Below, in pieces: positions 49,201 to 61,829 of a stretch of DNA of 64,000 nt. This DNA is from Salminus brasiliensis (taxonomy: Eukaryota; Chordata; Actinopteri; Characiformes; Bryconidae), in NCBI RefSeq assembly GCF_030463535.1, contig NC_132878.1:37019261-37083260 (forward strand). Reading direction: 5' to 3'. The notes below the pieces were generated by a model. That model was not told where the DNA came from. It searched no databases and worked only from the letters and a program-made list of their open reading frames with translations. A program made the translations under genes and the position numbers. Numbering within the stretch: position 1 is the first letter of the stretch; each line of letters starts with the position of its first letter.

Positions 49201-51889
49201 AGAGCAGTTCAGTTGCAATCCTGCAAATTGTGAAGTAGAGCCACCATGGATCGCACTTGTTCCACCACACAAAGAAACCAGGACTCCTCATCTTTTAGTG
49301 TTATTAACAGTTGGTGCTGGAATTAGCCAAAAAGTCATTATAAAAATTAATTAATTAATTAATTAATTAAAGTATTAGCTTGTGCCCCTCTCTCCTCTAC
49401 TTGAGACAGCATGGGAATGAAGGGGAGGTGCACTGGAACACAGGGGGAACAAAAATGCTCTGTGTTTCAGATTGCTGCTGTGGAGCCTCAGTTCACTGCC
49501 AAGGACCTGTTTGAATGCCTGTCTCAACGAGAGTACAGGTTTGTTTACATTACCTTTCTGTTTGAGAGTACACACACACACACACACACACAGAGTGCAT
49601 GATTCCTGTCAGTGAAGTAGCCCTGTGAATCGTTTAAAGCGTCTCTCTTCACCGAGGCTCTCTGAAGCTGTTGCAGGAGATTGCTTCAGCAGGAGAGGTG
49701 AGGCCTCTGTTTTCAGATCAGTGACCTTGCAGGTGTCTGTTGCCCGTGATGATCCGCTGCCCGGTGTCCGTTTTCACGGTTGCATTGCATCATAGTCCTT
49801 CCCGATATCCAGCAGTCATTTCCTGTGAAAGCTGGTCAGCGCGTGTGCCGTTGTTAAGCATGGGAGCATATAATGAGTGAACCTCTCTGGAATGATCAAC
49901 AAGGCATGCGCTGGTGTTGGATTTTTGTTATTCCCATTGTTTCCCCCCCAAACACATTAATATTGTACAAGCAAGTCTGCCAGTATTAGCAGCAATGTTA
50001 AAAAAATGCAGATCATCCTTTCAGCCAATGATGTTTATTATATTAATATTTGCTTAATTAAAGCCGAGCTGAAAACACACAGTTTCTCTTACTTACTATA
50101 GTTTAACAATGGTTACTCCCTATACTAAGGGTTTCCTCATGGTCCTACATGTTTGTCTAGATGCTCACAAAGAACATTCATACTTGTACATGTCCTACAG
50201 CTCACCTTTTATGTGACAAAGTGGAGCGTTATCATATTTTAGAAAGTCTCTGCCATCCGTAATGTACTTTTTTAAAGTCGCATGGTGTAAATGGTCAAGC
50301 TCAAATGTCATCAAGCCTAGTGAGCGATATCCAGATTCGCTTGCAACAGTTATTGTTTGTATTACCAGTAATATTGATCGTTTGTTCCAGCCCTAGTGAG
50401 TTGTCTTGCTGTTGTTGTAGGAGCAGTTGCTGTTGTTGTTGCAGCAGTTAGCAGTTCTCCACAGGGTCCCCTCACCATATATGAGAATGTACACTCACAT
50501 TAGGAGAAAAGGGTCACCACTTCAGGCAGGGGGAACGTAGTGAACGTTTGATTAGTTTGGGAAACTGTTTTGCCTGGCCGTGTTCCCAGTCAGGCTCGAT
50601 TCCAGGTACACTTTACTGGAACTGTGCTGTCCTGTTTGTCTCCTTCCTCTAGCTCTGTGATTGGGGTCTCTTTACACTGTAACAAAACAGGAGCCTTGCA
50701 GGAGTCCCATACCAGCTGTTCCTTAGGCAAACTTTTTTTGTTTATGGATGTTCCGTCACAATGTGGTTGTGTTATAATGGAAAAATCAACTTGCTGATAT
50801 TTGATTTGGCTTAGCCCATTTACTCACGTAGTTTGTTCAAGGATTGACATTGAAGGGCAAAAGGTTGACTGCCCAACGTCACTGTACTGGTAGTGCCTAC
50901 TGTGCATGAGTAAACAAGTCTTATGCAAAGGTTTGGACTCCCCTGGTTCCATTTTCTACACCAATTTGGAAGACCAATTAACCAATCCCTGTTAATGTGA
51001 GCTCCCTCTAACACTAGGAGGCTGAAGACTAACACGTTTCCTCCTCGGAGGTAAGCATGGCTCCCCAACTCCTTGGACTCTGGCTGGCCCTTGGATCATA
51101 GTGGCAACGCTTTACTCCACTGGACCACTCAGAGCCCAAATGCCACATTTCGAGGATAAGAACTTATGCTCACGGTAATTTGACTGGGGTGTGCAAACCT
51201 TTGCATTAGATGGTATATAGTTTTATTGAATAAAGTTGTGGCAATCATGTCTATATTTGTATGGAAACTGACCACAGCTGTATAGAGTAATTGAGTAAAA
51301 AGAACAACACCAACACACATACTGGATCCGCCTTTGTCGACTCACACAAAGTGTCCTGCTCCTTAAGTGCTCTGCCAGTCCTCACTGATATTTAACACCC
51401 CAGAACACACACACACACACACATACACAACAGTAGTGCTACGTTTCCTTCCCTGTAATCATCCAGCTCATAATAGCCTGTTACGTAATTCAGTGTTCTC
51501 TTTGAGTACTGAGGTGATGCCTTTGTAAATCTCTGAATTGGCGCCGCAGCTGTACAGCAGAACCATGCTGCGGTGTGATAGCAGTGGTAGCAAGGTCATA
51601 CAGCATTTCAGCCTCATAGATTCACAAATGACGTTTAGAGAGAGAGCTTGAAATGAAGGTGGTGTAAATATAGGATCTACTTCAAGAAATGATCAGATTT
51701 TTACTATATCTAGTAAACTGGAATGGACAAACAAGAACCAGCTAATGTGTGCTACAAATCAGCTTGAGCTGACCTTTGCTTAGCATGTTGCTAACAGCTT
51801 AAGGCAGGGATTGACAAGACAGTCTTTTCATGACAAGACAGTCCTGGATCCACTTTTACTCAGTATACTGTTCTTTAATATATAAAAAA

Positions 51890-51964
<75 letters not shown>

Positions 51965-54900
51965 TGTTATTAATATTTGTATATTATATGTATTTATTAG
52001 TAATAACATTCAGTTATTATAATTAATTTAAAAAAATTATTTATTTTGTAATTTATTATTTATTTTAATTTGTTGTTTTAAGTGCCTTTATTATGCTGCT
52101 CTCTTGTTTGATTTTGCTGATGTAAAAACTGACTTTCCATGTGGGATAAATAAAGTGATCTATCTATCTATCTATCTATCTTATTTTAGATATAAATATT
52201 TATTTAATATACTGTTCTTAAATATGTAACAATAAAATAATGACCCTTATTTGTTTCTTTTTTTATAGTTAAATAGTGGCTCATTCTGCTCTAGGTTCTG
52301 ACCAGTGTCATCAAGCTACAGCTCCGGGTTTCTCTCTCAGCACAAATGAAACATTGCTGTTCAGTGGTAAAGCGAGCATCACATAAAACGCTCCCTCTAC
52401 CATTTAAGATGATGTTAATACTATGAAAGTATGCTAGATTCTGGTGTGAAATTGAGAGTATGGTTTGTTTGTTCCACTAAGATCATGGTGCACTCTGTTC
52501 GCGTCACTCTCAAAATATTCTGAAGCGTTTGTAATGTGATATTTATTCCAAAGAGGGCAGTGCATGCTGATAATGTCCATTTTTCATCAGCACTGATTGT
52601 TAGGGGAAAACAATGACTTACAAGCGCTGCTCCTCTGCTGCTCTCCTTGCGGCAGGCTGCGGGACACTATAGTAACATGGCTTCTGTTGTGTTTAGTCTG
52701 GGATGTGCTGAAGGCATCTGTCTGTGTTACTGTCAGTAGAACAGAGGATGGATTCTCTCTTCCATTCTCCAGAGTGAGCTGCAGGTACGCTGATAGAAAG
52801 CCGGGTGACTAGTGGAGCCAGCGTATGGTTATATTTATCCCTGTGAGCAGACCCACTCAGCGGAGTGTGACAGTGCCGTGTTCAGAGAGCTCTCTCGTTG
52901 GAGGTAGAGGCGTTCAGAAAGCTTTGGGGTAAAGCTTGATGTTTTCGTATACCAGCCTTCCGTTCATTTGTTTGTTTGTTTGAACTTTTTATCTGGTTGG
53001 TTGAGGGGCTTTTTGAGTCCTGATATGAGTATAGAGCTGAGACTTGTGTATGTGCACAGACAGCATGAGTGTGCCATGGCAGCATTCTGAGTGGTCTTTG
53101 GTTACCATGGCAGCAGAATGGCCATATAAGTGGTCAGGGTAATTGGTCTAAAGGAGTGCTTCTAGTGTTCTTTATAAATCTCATCTGAAGCCTGAGCTCT
53201 GTGTACTCTCAGTGTTTCATAGTTACACAGATTTAAGAAAAATAATAATAACAATAATAAGAAGAATCACTTTTAGTTCCTTAAAGAACCATGTTTGTAG
53301 GTTCTGTAGCAATGTATGGGTTCTTCCTAGACCTGTTACGTTATGTTTTGGATCTCATTTACAAAAATGGGTGAATTGTGGTATCTTTAATTGTAGTATG
53401 AAGGGTAGGGGGAGAACACAGGCTGCTTACTTTACTATGACTAAATTAGGGATCCATCTTTTTCTGTTCTGATACCGCTACATGATCTTTGCGTATTGGC
53501 TGGTACATGACACTGATCTGATATCGATTAATAAACCATGTACCTGACCATCTGGGAGAGACTTAAGGCATTAGGATTGATGTAATCATTACAAACCTTG
53601 GCGCAGTATTGTCTGGGCTCAGGACTTTTTTCTGAAATTCTAAAGGTCTGTGAGACTAAAGAGGAGCTAGCAGCTCCTCCCTTCTCGGTTCTCCTCATAT
53701 GGAAGTCAAGCTGGATTACTCAGTGATAGTTGATGACAGGTCGAGGGCACGGCTGTTTGCTATGATATGTGTGTGATGTCTGTAGGTTATGAAGCCTAGA
53801 AAAACTGTGAGGCGGGAATGGGGTTCCGTGAATGGATCGACCACCGACTAATTAACCGATACTCCAATTTTGTTAGTATCAGGACCGATATCCATGGCCT
53901 GAATGCAGTTGCTATGGACAAAGCCTAAGAACAGCCCCTCCGTACCTGATGGCAGTAATCAAAAGCTGATCCATACCAAGAGCTCTTCCAGCTGCAGGTA
54001 CGGCTCTGCTTGACCCACCATCCTTCAAAGCGCGTTGAAGACGAGCATCAAGACTTTTCACTCACTGTCCCAGTAGTTGGGGAGCCTTTGTGGACAAAGG
54101 TTGGACTGCTCTCGTACAGCCTGGCGACACTGGCAGAGCTTCAAGATCTTGTATTCCACAGGCTGCTGGAGTGCTGCAGCATACCTGATCAGATCACTAC
54201 CTCAGTGTTAACTGCTCTTTTACTAGACTAGAGTGGTAGCTCTGCTTTCAGCCACCTTGTCACTTTGATGTTCCATGTCATCCACAGTGATTGGCACCAA
54301 GTGAGGGCAGTGGTGCTTAAAGAATTGTTGGAATGATTGGTTCTTGAATGCCTAAAGGGTAGATAAAGGGGTTCTTCTCTATACTGGAAAACCTCTAGCA
54401 TATAGCTATTTAGGGAACCATTGAAAATAATGGTACTTTAAACAGCAATATTACAGACCCTTTTTTCCCTACAGTGAAGTTATGAAGGTGACTGTGGTTC
54501 TGTGAGATCCAGGATTCTCAGTTATCAGTTACTTGCAATTGCAAGAAAATTCCAGGAGAATGAACAATAAGCAGAGTATTTGTTTTGAGGCTTGCGTCAC
54601 GCCAGGCCACTTGGTATGAGGTCTCAATTGGCACACAAGGGAGTATCCATTGTGTTCTACTGAACTCAGATCCAGGTGAAGGTCAAGCTTCGAGGTCTGG
54701 AAGAGCAAGAAAATGTTCAGAAAGAACTGCTTATAGGATTGCAAATCCCTGTTTGACTATGAAGGACCTTCATGAGAGTCTGGAATGGTGGTGCACTGTT
54801 GTACTGTGACCTTCGTGACCTTTGTGCATCCTCACCACAGTGTCCGAGGTTTTCAACAAGAAGTAACAGGTGAACATTTTCAAGACCTGATGAAGTTAAT

Positions 54901-57246
54901 ATAGAACTTCATGTTCTAGTGCCACATTTTATGATATTAAATACCAACAAATTCTGGAAGCACACATTACACTGTCCATTTAAATAGCTGCTGGCTTCTA
55001 CAGCAGAATAATGACCCTAAACACACACCAGAATCCATCAAGACGGGCATGCTAAGGGCTTTGCCATGGTCCTCAGCTTCTCCCAACCTAAACATCTAGG
55101 AAACTCTGTGAGCAGACCTTAAGAGAGCTGTGCAGTGAGGTTTACAACCTATTGGTTTACCTGTAGAGGGGCGTTACTAAGTACTTGACCATGCATGGTG
55201 CCTAAATGTCTGCTTTGGGCCCTGTTCCCTTCTTGTTATTTTGAAACTGTAACAGATAGAAAATGTAAATTGAACATTTTAAACAGGTGTTTCATCTTTC
55301 ATTTACGCTTTTGGAAACGAGGTCATCTTTTACTCCCTTTAGCGATTCACACAAACAGATATTTTGACCAAGCTCGCACATACGTTTGCATGCCACTGTA
55401 TATGAGTGTATGTTATTTCCGGCGTAGTACCCAGAGGATGCGCTAAAGATACATCCCTTGAAATGAGGTCGTGCTATACATCCCTGCAAAAGGACCCGAG
55501 AGACAGATTGGTATTGGTTTATGACCTGTTATATGTGTTACAGATCTTCTCAAGCTCAGCCATGTGTAGCTTGGCAAGAGTCAGACAGCCAGCCCAGTTT
55601 CAGCCTGCCGTGAACAGCATTATGTAAAGCAACATACAGAAGAAAGGACTAGTGAGAGAGAGAGCGGACACCGTGGGGGCGGATGTGCACATGATCATTT
55701 TGTTTTCCCCCTCTTTTTGGCCGTTATGTAACATTGGACAGTGAACAAAAGCAGTGAAGACTATGAATAAACAAGCAGCAACAGGCTAGGAGGGGTACGG
55801 GGGGAGTTGGCACAAGTGAGGCCTTCTCTTCACAGACTGTGGCTCTGACGCTTAAAGTCACAAAAGGATCTGGTCTGTCCTTGGCTTTTTCATTTAGATT
55901 CCAGATGTTTAGACTTTGTTTGTGTGTGTGTGTGTGTGTTGGGGAGGGGGGTTATTGACCAGATCACACAATTCTGATCTGTTATTGACCAGATCACACG
56001 ATTATTCTAGAGGTTTCCTCACCGTTTGAGAAGCTGTGGGCTTTTTTTTTTAACTGTCTGCTGCAGACTCTTTAATGATTCTTCACAGACTATGTACAGA
56101 AGTTTCTTTTTGTCTTGGCTCTGTGCCACTTCCTGTGTACGTGTGATCTGCTTCCTGTTTGCAGCTTGCAGTGTGGACTGGAAGTCATCGGCAAGTCATG
56201 CTTGTGTGGGAAGTGCCAGGATAGAGAGCTCAGGGATGGAGCTCCATATCCGTTCAGCTGGGCTTAGATAACATCAGGAATGCTACATGGCGTTCCTGGC
56301 ATGGAGACTCTCCAATCTCCAGCAGGCCTACAACTCATAATTTTGCAAGCATTATAGTTGTACAGTTGGGTCCTTAGATATTTGGACTATATGTGATTTT
56401 GAAGTGTAGAGGTCTAGAACCCATGGACATTACTAAGATTTCCTTTTTTACTTTGCTACATCTTCAGCCACCTTAAGGTACTGCTTGTTTGTGGGTCTTT
56501 TTCCCTTCAGATTTGTCTTCAGTATGTGAAAATCATGCTCAGTTGGGTTGAGGTCATTGTTTTAGGTCATTATCCATCTGTACCGTAACGGGCCATCCTA
56601 TCGGTTTTGAGTCTGAGCCGAAAGTACAGCTCTGTACAGATCCGAGTTCCCCCAGCTACTTCCATTTCAGCTGTCAGATAATCAGTAAACCAGTAACCCA
56701 GTTCCACTCGCAGCTGAACATGCCCATGCTGTAACAGTGCCTCCACCATGTTTGACAGATGATCATGAAACCTTCTTTTCCTTCTCTGGATCTTTGTTTT
56801 TGTTTGTTGAGTGAATCTTGTCCCAGAACTGGGCAGCTTGTCTTGAATGTTTTCTAGCAGTTAGAGACCCAACCCAGCCAGGCCTGACCAGTACTGCTAA
56901 TTCTGAAAGCCTTTGCCCATGAAAGCACTTGGATTTGAGTTGATCAGCAGGTCTGGTGTTTCACACATCTGTAATAGCAGGTCAACAGTAATGTAATAGT
57001 AGGTCAAACTTGGTCAAGTAGCAGACCTATTATCAGTATACACCAGTCTCTCCAAATGACCCTTAATAACATTCAGAAAAAGTCTTCAGTTATGGAACTG
57101 CAGCTTGCAGGTTTAAGATGATTGTGTATGTGTGTGTTCTTTCTAGGGAAAAGCTGTGTGTAGGAGGAGCCCAGCTGATGGAGCTGAGGACAAATCTGGA
57201 TCGCTGCGCTGCTGCTGTGTGTGGTCAGAGTGGAGGCAACACCTGA
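32770..57246 (+). CDS. swt1: SWT1 RNA endoribonuclease homolog (PIN domain)
   Basis: Transcriptional protein SWT1 homolog, 942 aa predicted. Exons: 32770-32847, 32941-32984, 33073-34069, 34993-35049, 35144-35273, 35369-35470, 35769-35957, 36627-36720, 36849-37003, 39142-39317, 41213-41351, 43286-43434, 43776-43915, 44270-44413, 48776-48842, 49471-49538, 57147-57246. All phases agree. The lysine-rich start ([13 protein letters not shown]) looks like a nuclear signal. The 997-bp exon codes a low-complexity Ser/Lys/Arg region. The PIN nuclease domain covers about 443-570, with candidate metal ligands Asp449 (VLDTNVLL), Glu485 (LQELD), Asp541/Asp542 (NNDDR) and Asp566 (SNDKN). A C-terminal helical domain follows ([14 protein letters not shown]). 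Yeast Swt1 cleaves defective mRNPs at the nuclear pore; the same role is inferred here. Donor choice at 35957 (CAC|gtgggt) was forced by reading phase. Confidence 0.93.
36050..36480. other. Putative repeat in swt1 intron (between exons 35769 and 36627)
   Basis: The phrase TTCAATGATGCTGAAGTC followed by GACTCTGGCTCTGGCTG looks like dispersed fish transposon sequence. No ends could be identified, so the class is open. Confidence 0.35.
37170..37985 (+). mobile_element. Tc1-like element remnant in swt1 intron
   Basis: Plus-strand translation contains [20 protein letters not shown], the N-terminal region of a Tc1-like transposase, then downstream fragments in shifted frames. The left flank carries CAGTCATGTGG and GTTAGGACACCCC, typical end phrases of fish Tc1 elements. 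Many stops; not functional. Confidence 0.7.
37995..38481. mobile_element. Putative hAT-like MITE in swt1 intron
   Basis: The left end AGGGATGTGCCAATA and right end GATCGGGACATCCCT are imperfect inverted repeats of each other. No clear 8-bp target duplication was found next to the ends. It directly follows the Tc1 remnant. Confidence 0.5.
38530..38990 (+). mobile_element. Decayed DNA-transposon fragment
   Basis: Starts near GAGCTTGGGCACCTCAACAG and ends near TTTGGGCACCCCTGGTC. An internal phrase, AGGTCTGGAAGATCAGGG, recurs in variant form near 54690, so both loci hold the same dispersed family. Confidence 0.5.
39320..41200. other. swt1 intron with homopolymer runs
   Basis: Holds poly-T runs near 39408-39420 and 39908-39921, a poly-A run near 40005 and a (TA)n-poly-T block at about 40191-40230. 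No gene seen. Confidence 0.55.
41590..41730 (+). repeat. Purine tract with G4 motif, then poly-C/(CTC)n
   Basis: A GA repeat leads to four GGG runs at 41620-41638 (loops of 1, 1 and 5 bases), a G-quadruplex pattern on the plus strand. Fifty bases later come 17 Cs (41692-41708) and a (CTC)n run, giving a G-rich opposite strand. Confidence 0.85.
42783..43012 (+). mobile_element. tRNA-derived SINE in swt1 intron
   Basis: The head has an A-box-like GTGTGGCGCAACAGATAAC and a B-box-like GGGTTCGATTCCC. The tail is CTAAATGCCATAAATGTAAA, a form common at the 3' end of fish SINEs. The ACGCAACAGATAACA phrase is partly duplicated. Confidence 0.82.
44800..45290 (+). mobile_element. Tc1-like element remnant
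   Basis: Near 45080-45150 a broken reading gives [17 protein letters not shown], resembling the Tc1 C-terminal DLNPIENLW-x-x-LKRAV block. Frameshifts and stops throughout. Confidence 0.6.
45291..47690. other. swt1 intron, no recognised element
   Basis: AT-rich unique-looking sequence. No exon with flanking splice sites that fits the swt1 phase was found. Confidence 0.45.
47700..48310 (+). mobile_element. Tc1-like transposon fragment, 3'-truncated
   Basis: Contains recognisable pieces such as TGGTCTGATGAGTCTGGATG and GCTACTTCCAGCATGATGCT, found in fish Tc1-type transposase genes, in the expected order. It breaks off before the last catalytic block. Confidence 0.68.
51881..51960. repeat. Poly-A followed by (TA)n
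   Basis: About 27 As run straight into about 27 TA repeats. Such tracts are prone to cruciform formation and assembly error. Confidence 0.95.
52080..52181 (+). mobile_element. Possible 3' end of a LINE with (TATC)n tail
   Basis: GGGATAAATAAAGTGATC followed by a TATC repeat resembles the 3' terminus of fish non-LTR elements of the Rex/L2 kind, whose tails are short microsatellites. No reverse-transcriptase sequence precedes it. Confidence 0.45.
53440..53900. mobile_element. Putative hAT-like MITE
   Basis: Contains TAGGGATCCATC at one side and GGACCGATATCCATGG at the other, with internal GATATCGATTAATA and CCGATACTCC. These GATC/GATATC-rich phrases resemble the element at 27545. Ends are not resolved. 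Confidence 0.4.
54560..55165 (+). mobile_element. Tc1-like element remnant
   Basis: Translation near 55005-55150 recalls the Tc1 NDPKHT...PIENLW-x-DLKRAV region (AATGACCCTAAACACACACC is well preserved). The internal phrase near 54690 matches the fragment at 38840. Confidence 0.62.
56360..56960. mobile_element. Dispersed DNA-transposon remnant
   Basis: Begins near ACAGTTGGGTCCTTAGATAT with TTGGAC, a phrase typical of a fish Tc1/mariner end, and has transposase-like text on the opposite strand. The other end is not resolved. Confidence 0.45.
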
Positions 57247-58600
57247 ACCTGGTAATCAAACACTTCCAGGCTAGACTGACAACCTGACCGTATCTAATAT
57301 TCAATTGGACATTGATGGACATTGTCTGGACAGCGTGACGCAGCCACAACCGAAACCTCGGACCTCCACTGGACCATCAAACTCTCAGTCCGAACACTAA
57401 GTAGTACTGTTCTCCATTAGGGAGCTGCACATCCAGCTTCACCTTTTCCAGTTCCAGTTCGAGGTCTAAGCTGAATGAGGGCATTATTCCTTTCATGCTA
57501 TTAGTTTCTTATGAGGCTTCTGTTTTAACCTTGACCTGGTCTCATTCATAACCTATTTAAGATCAAATCAGTTTGGTCAGAGTTGCACTTATGTGCGTAT
57601 GTTTACACTTAAAACTGAATAGTTTTGAATAGTTTAGACGTTCTGTTGGGAATGGGGGGATGTTTTCATGTGTTCCTGCTGTGTAAATAAGTTATCTCTC
57701 TGAAGACCTACAAGCTACCTCCGAATATAAAGAGGCTTGACTAACAATGAAGAGTTGATGGAAGGTACAGGTACCAAGTACACTCTTCAAGATGAAGGTG
57801 CTACATAGGGTTTATTGAGTGAGGCCATTGACGAACCACTTTTGGCTACATAGAGAATGTATTCTCTGTGATATATAGAGAATCATTACAAAGTGATTCA
57901 CTTTAGGGAACCAAAAGTGATTCATCTGTGGCCTCGCTCAGAGAACCTTTTGTAGCACTTTACGTTTTACTGTTTTCCACTTCTTCATTCATTGCTGGTC
58001 ATGTTTGCACTTCTTGGATGAAATATATATATATATATATATATTGAAACTACTTCATATGCAGCGCAATATGGAAAGTGACTCCAAGACCTGAAGGATC
58101 TCTGGATTAGTTCCTGGGTGATGGCGTCTGTCCCTCACAGCTTGTTTAGAAAGACTGCTCCTTATGTTCTTCTCAGTGTAGAATTTATGCCATAGACTGT
58201 GGGCTGTTGGAATCCACTGAGGCCACTAAAGGCTTTGGACACATTTAAACTGTTGACTCATGCTGCAGTGCCTTGCAGATTTGCCTGATCTTTAGGCAGG
58301 GGCTCTCAGACCCTCTCAGGCCTTTGACTCTTTTTTTTTTTTTTTTTAGGTCAGGCCAGTGAGGCCAGTATCTATTTGGGCATCCATATCAGCACTAGCA
58401 TCTGCGAATGTGATGTTCCCAGAAAAAAATGCCTCGCAGTCATAGCATAAAGCAGGGAACTGAGCAGACGCATTACCTCATGATGAACTGTCCCCTGTCC
58501 CTCCCCCGCGGATGACATCATCGAAAGGAATGGTGATGTAATATTGCCCACGAGGGTCGTTCATTTCAGGGATGTCAATAATTGATATGCAGTTATGCGT
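57247..58600. other. swt1 3' flank
   Basis: Expected to contain the swt1 3' UTR. No AATAAA was found by eye, so the transcript end is undetermined. A (TA)n run lies near 58023-58044 and a poly-T run near 58330. Confidence 0.45.
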
Positions 58601-58609
58601 CATTGGGCT

Positions 58610-59395
58610 ATTCTTTCTCCCTCACTCGCTATCGCTCGCTTTGCCTCTCGCTCATTTGCTCTCGCTCATGCTCTTTCTTTTGCTTCCTCTGCCTCTCAAG
58701 GTCTAGCTCTGTCTCTCTCGCGTGCATGTGTACGCTCTCCTGCTCTGTGTCTCTTTCTCTCACGCTGTCTCTCGTTCTTTCTCTCTTGCAGTCTGTCTCT
58801 TTCTCTCCCTGTCGCTCATTCACTTCTTTGCTCTCTTGTACTCTCACATGCTCTCTCTCTCTTGCTCTCACTTATGTTCTTGCTTTCTCTCTTGCAGTCT
58901 GTCTCTCATGCTTTCTTGCATTCTTGCTTTCTCTCGCTTTCTCTCTTGCTTTCTCTCACTTTTTTTGCTCTTGCTTTCTCTCACTTTCTTCGCTCTTGCT
59001 TTTTGCGCTCTTGCTTTCTCTGTTTTTCTCCTGCGCACATGCACATCTCTTGCTCTCTCTTGCCCTTGTTCTCTTCTCAATCTCAATCTCTCACGCTCTC
59101 GCTCATTTGCTCTCCCTTAATCTTTCCCTCTTGCTTTCTCAAACTCTTGCTCCCTCTCGCTTTCTCAGTTTCTCTAGCTTTCACTCACACTCACTCACAC
59201 GCTCCTGCTTTCTGTCTCTCTTGCACACACGCACACTCTCTTCTTCGCTCACTTTCTCTCATGCTCTACCTTTGCTCTTTCTCTTGCTTTAAGTCTCTCA
59301 CTCTCTCCTGCTCTCACGCTTTCTCGCTTCTCTCCCTCTCGCTCATTCACACACTCTCTCTCTCTCTCGTGCACTGTATCTCACTCTCTCGGGTA
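58610..59395. repeat. ~790-bp polypyrimidine (CT-rich) tract
   Basis: The plus strand is dominated by CTCT, CTTG and TTTCTC motifs with few purines. All three forward frames give long open readings rich in Ser, Leu, Phe and Cys, a side effect of composition rather than a protein. Confidence 0.93.
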
Positions 59396-61260
59396 AGGGA
59401 AGTTGGCCAGGCTTCTGATCAGGCCATCAGACATCAGAAACACGTGACACGAAGTCACCCATGTGTGCAGAAGGTTCTTCAGATGGAAAATTGCTCAATG
59501 AAAATGTTCAGTGGGTGTAAATGTGGGGAGCTGTGCAGTCAAGTTTGCACTGTAAATGTTTTTATTTGAGATTTTATACCGTGAGCACACCCAGAAATTG
59601 GAAAACGGTTCCAGATAATATATATCTATATATATTTCTGTTGTTTTTGCTTTGAATGAAAACATGCTGATTTCTCTCGAGTGTCATGTCCTGTCCTTTG
59701 TGCTCTGCATTGTCCGAGGATGCTGGCATGGGCGCCCAGCTTGAGACTCAGACCGAGGAGGCACTGCCAGTTCTGAACGGATCGGCAGAGGGGACAGTAG
59801 CTCCTGATGATTCTACCTGCTCTCATTAACGCTGGCTAGATACAGTTGCTTGCTGTGACGTAACCGCATGGTGCGGTCAGCAAAGGATTTCACTTGAACT
59901 GCTTCTGACTTCACATGTCTCGCCCTGCTCTCTCGCCTTACTCACCAAAAGCCCAAACGCAACACACACAATCAAATATCATCCTCCACAGGTGAATGAG
60001 TGTGGTCTATGGTCATGTTTGTGCACAATATGAGAAATATCCCAGGTTTCCATGTGAAATGCCTGGATATTTTGTAGCAGCTAGCTAAAATGACCTTTCC
60101 CATTTTAAAAAAAGCTTCCTGCACCCGAGTCATGTCATATTAGCTGATTATCATACAGCGCAGTGCAGGTGGACCTTAGGCTTAGAGCGGGGATAAAGTC
60201 ATCTACTCCTTCATGCCATTGTCTAATCAGCCAATCGTGTGGCAGCAGTGCAATACATAACATCATGCAGATACAGGCCGGCCGCTTTAGATTTTCACGC
60301 AAAGGTTTTTTTTTTTTTTATGAATGCACATTTCTTTATTTAACCTATAAGAGAAATATAAAAAAACAAGATGTGGCATAATCAAAAGTTATGGCATATT
60401 TTGTATGTTCAGTTCAGCAAACAGTTTCCAAACTTTTGCATTCAGCTGTAGGTCTTTACCATGCGTATTTTTCATTATTTTATTTGCAGTTCCAGGAATC
60501 TAGGGATGCCGCATCCCTGCTAGAAGCCTGTTACACTTGTGGCCAGTGCCAGTGATGAGCTCAGCTGAATACTCGCAATGTTGTGCACATTGCTTGGGGA
60601 TGTGATGACACTGCTGTGGCATTCAGCCCAAGTCTAGTGGGCGGTCGGCTACGGAAATGACCTCCTAATTCCTTTTGAATTCCATGGCCTGCCTCCGTGG
60701 CCTACTTCCTGTCTGTCACCACTGCTTACACTCCTTTAAATGAGTGAAACGCAGGAGGGTGGGGCTTGAACAAAGATTTGGGCTGCTGACAAGTGTCGGT
60801 TTAGGGAAACGTTACATCACATGAGCTGCCTGTTGGACAGCGGGATAGAAAGACGTTTCTGATGAGCTGGAATTCATCGACAAGCCAGATAATCAATCAA
60901 ATTTAGATGAATAGAATTGTTTAATAGCTTACTTTCATTCTGTGGGAGCCCTTTTCTAGTGCCTTCTCGGCATCATGGAAAATATGTCTTGTCCACCCAT
61001 GTCTTCTCTTCTGATCCCTCACCTCTTTGCAAGATAAGCTGTACCTACACAGGCCAGCTTGATGTAATGTAAATCCCACTGGAATTAGACATAGGACCTG
61101 CAGTACTGCAGTAAAATGCCTTCAAGTGCTTGTGAACAACAAAGTTTAAAGGGCCCAGATCATGGAAAACCAAGTGTGTAATGAACATTCTCCAAAGATG
61201 GCCTGTTTCAAATACACCACTTTTGTGCACCAGGACATTTACACACTGCATTCCTACTTA
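59396..61260. other. Intergenic sequence between swt1 and ivns1abp
   Basis: No gene or well-defined element was recognised apart from short homopolymer and TA runs. Confidence 0.5.
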
Positions 61261-61261
61261 T

Positions 61262-61400
61262 TCAGCCCACAGGGGCAGTGGTGGCTCAGTGATTAGAGCA
61301 TCGATCAATTGAGGGCAGGGTTGTGGGTTCAATACCCGGGCTCATTGTCACTGTGTGTGTTTGATCACTGAGCTGAGCGCCACCCGCAATGGTTCACAGC
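61262..61400 (+). mobile_element. tRNA-derived SINE fragment
   Basis: GTGGCTCAGTGATTAGAGCA resembles an A-box region and GGGTTCAATACCC a B box, spaced as in a tRNA head. The following CACTGAGCTGAGCGCCAC suggests a SINE body. Differs from the SINE at 42783. Confidence 0.7.
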
Positions 61401-61829
61401 GTTTTAGCTCAGACTGCTTTCTGAATGGGGCGCAATATAGGTCAGCCAATTCATCTACGTATTGGGGGGCGGGGGGTATATTTAGAAGGTATAGTACAAT
61501 AAAAATACATTGAAACCCATAAAATAAAGAATACGGGTCCTTAAAGCAGTGATTCCCAACCCTGGTCCTGGAGGCAGCCTACCCTGCATATTTTAGTGAA
61601 CCCCTGCAATTATGACAGGGCTTGTTAAGGAGCTGATTAGTTAAATTAGGTGTATTGGGAGCAGGGAAAGCACTAAAACGTGCAGGGCAGGGTGACTCCA
61701 GGACCAGTGTTGGGGAAAACACTGCCTTCAACAGTTCGCATCCAATTACTTGAAACTCTGAGGCCTCCAAAAACAACCTTAATAGAAGTTTTAAAGAAAA
61801 GAAAAAAAAACAACAACTCAGCATTGGTT

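Larger units (their letters stand above)
49539..57146. other. Last swt1 intron (7.6 kb)
   Basis: By far the longest swt1 intron. It is filled with simple repeats and transposon remnants listed separately. Between them (49,600-51,850 and 52,200-53,400) no coding exon or complete element was recognised. Confidence 0.6.

Noticed and set aside
58582-59569. Ser/Leu/Phe-rich open frames of 236 and 324 residues
   Set aside because: All forward frames are open because the tract is nearly free of purines, and there is no domain or conserved pattern.
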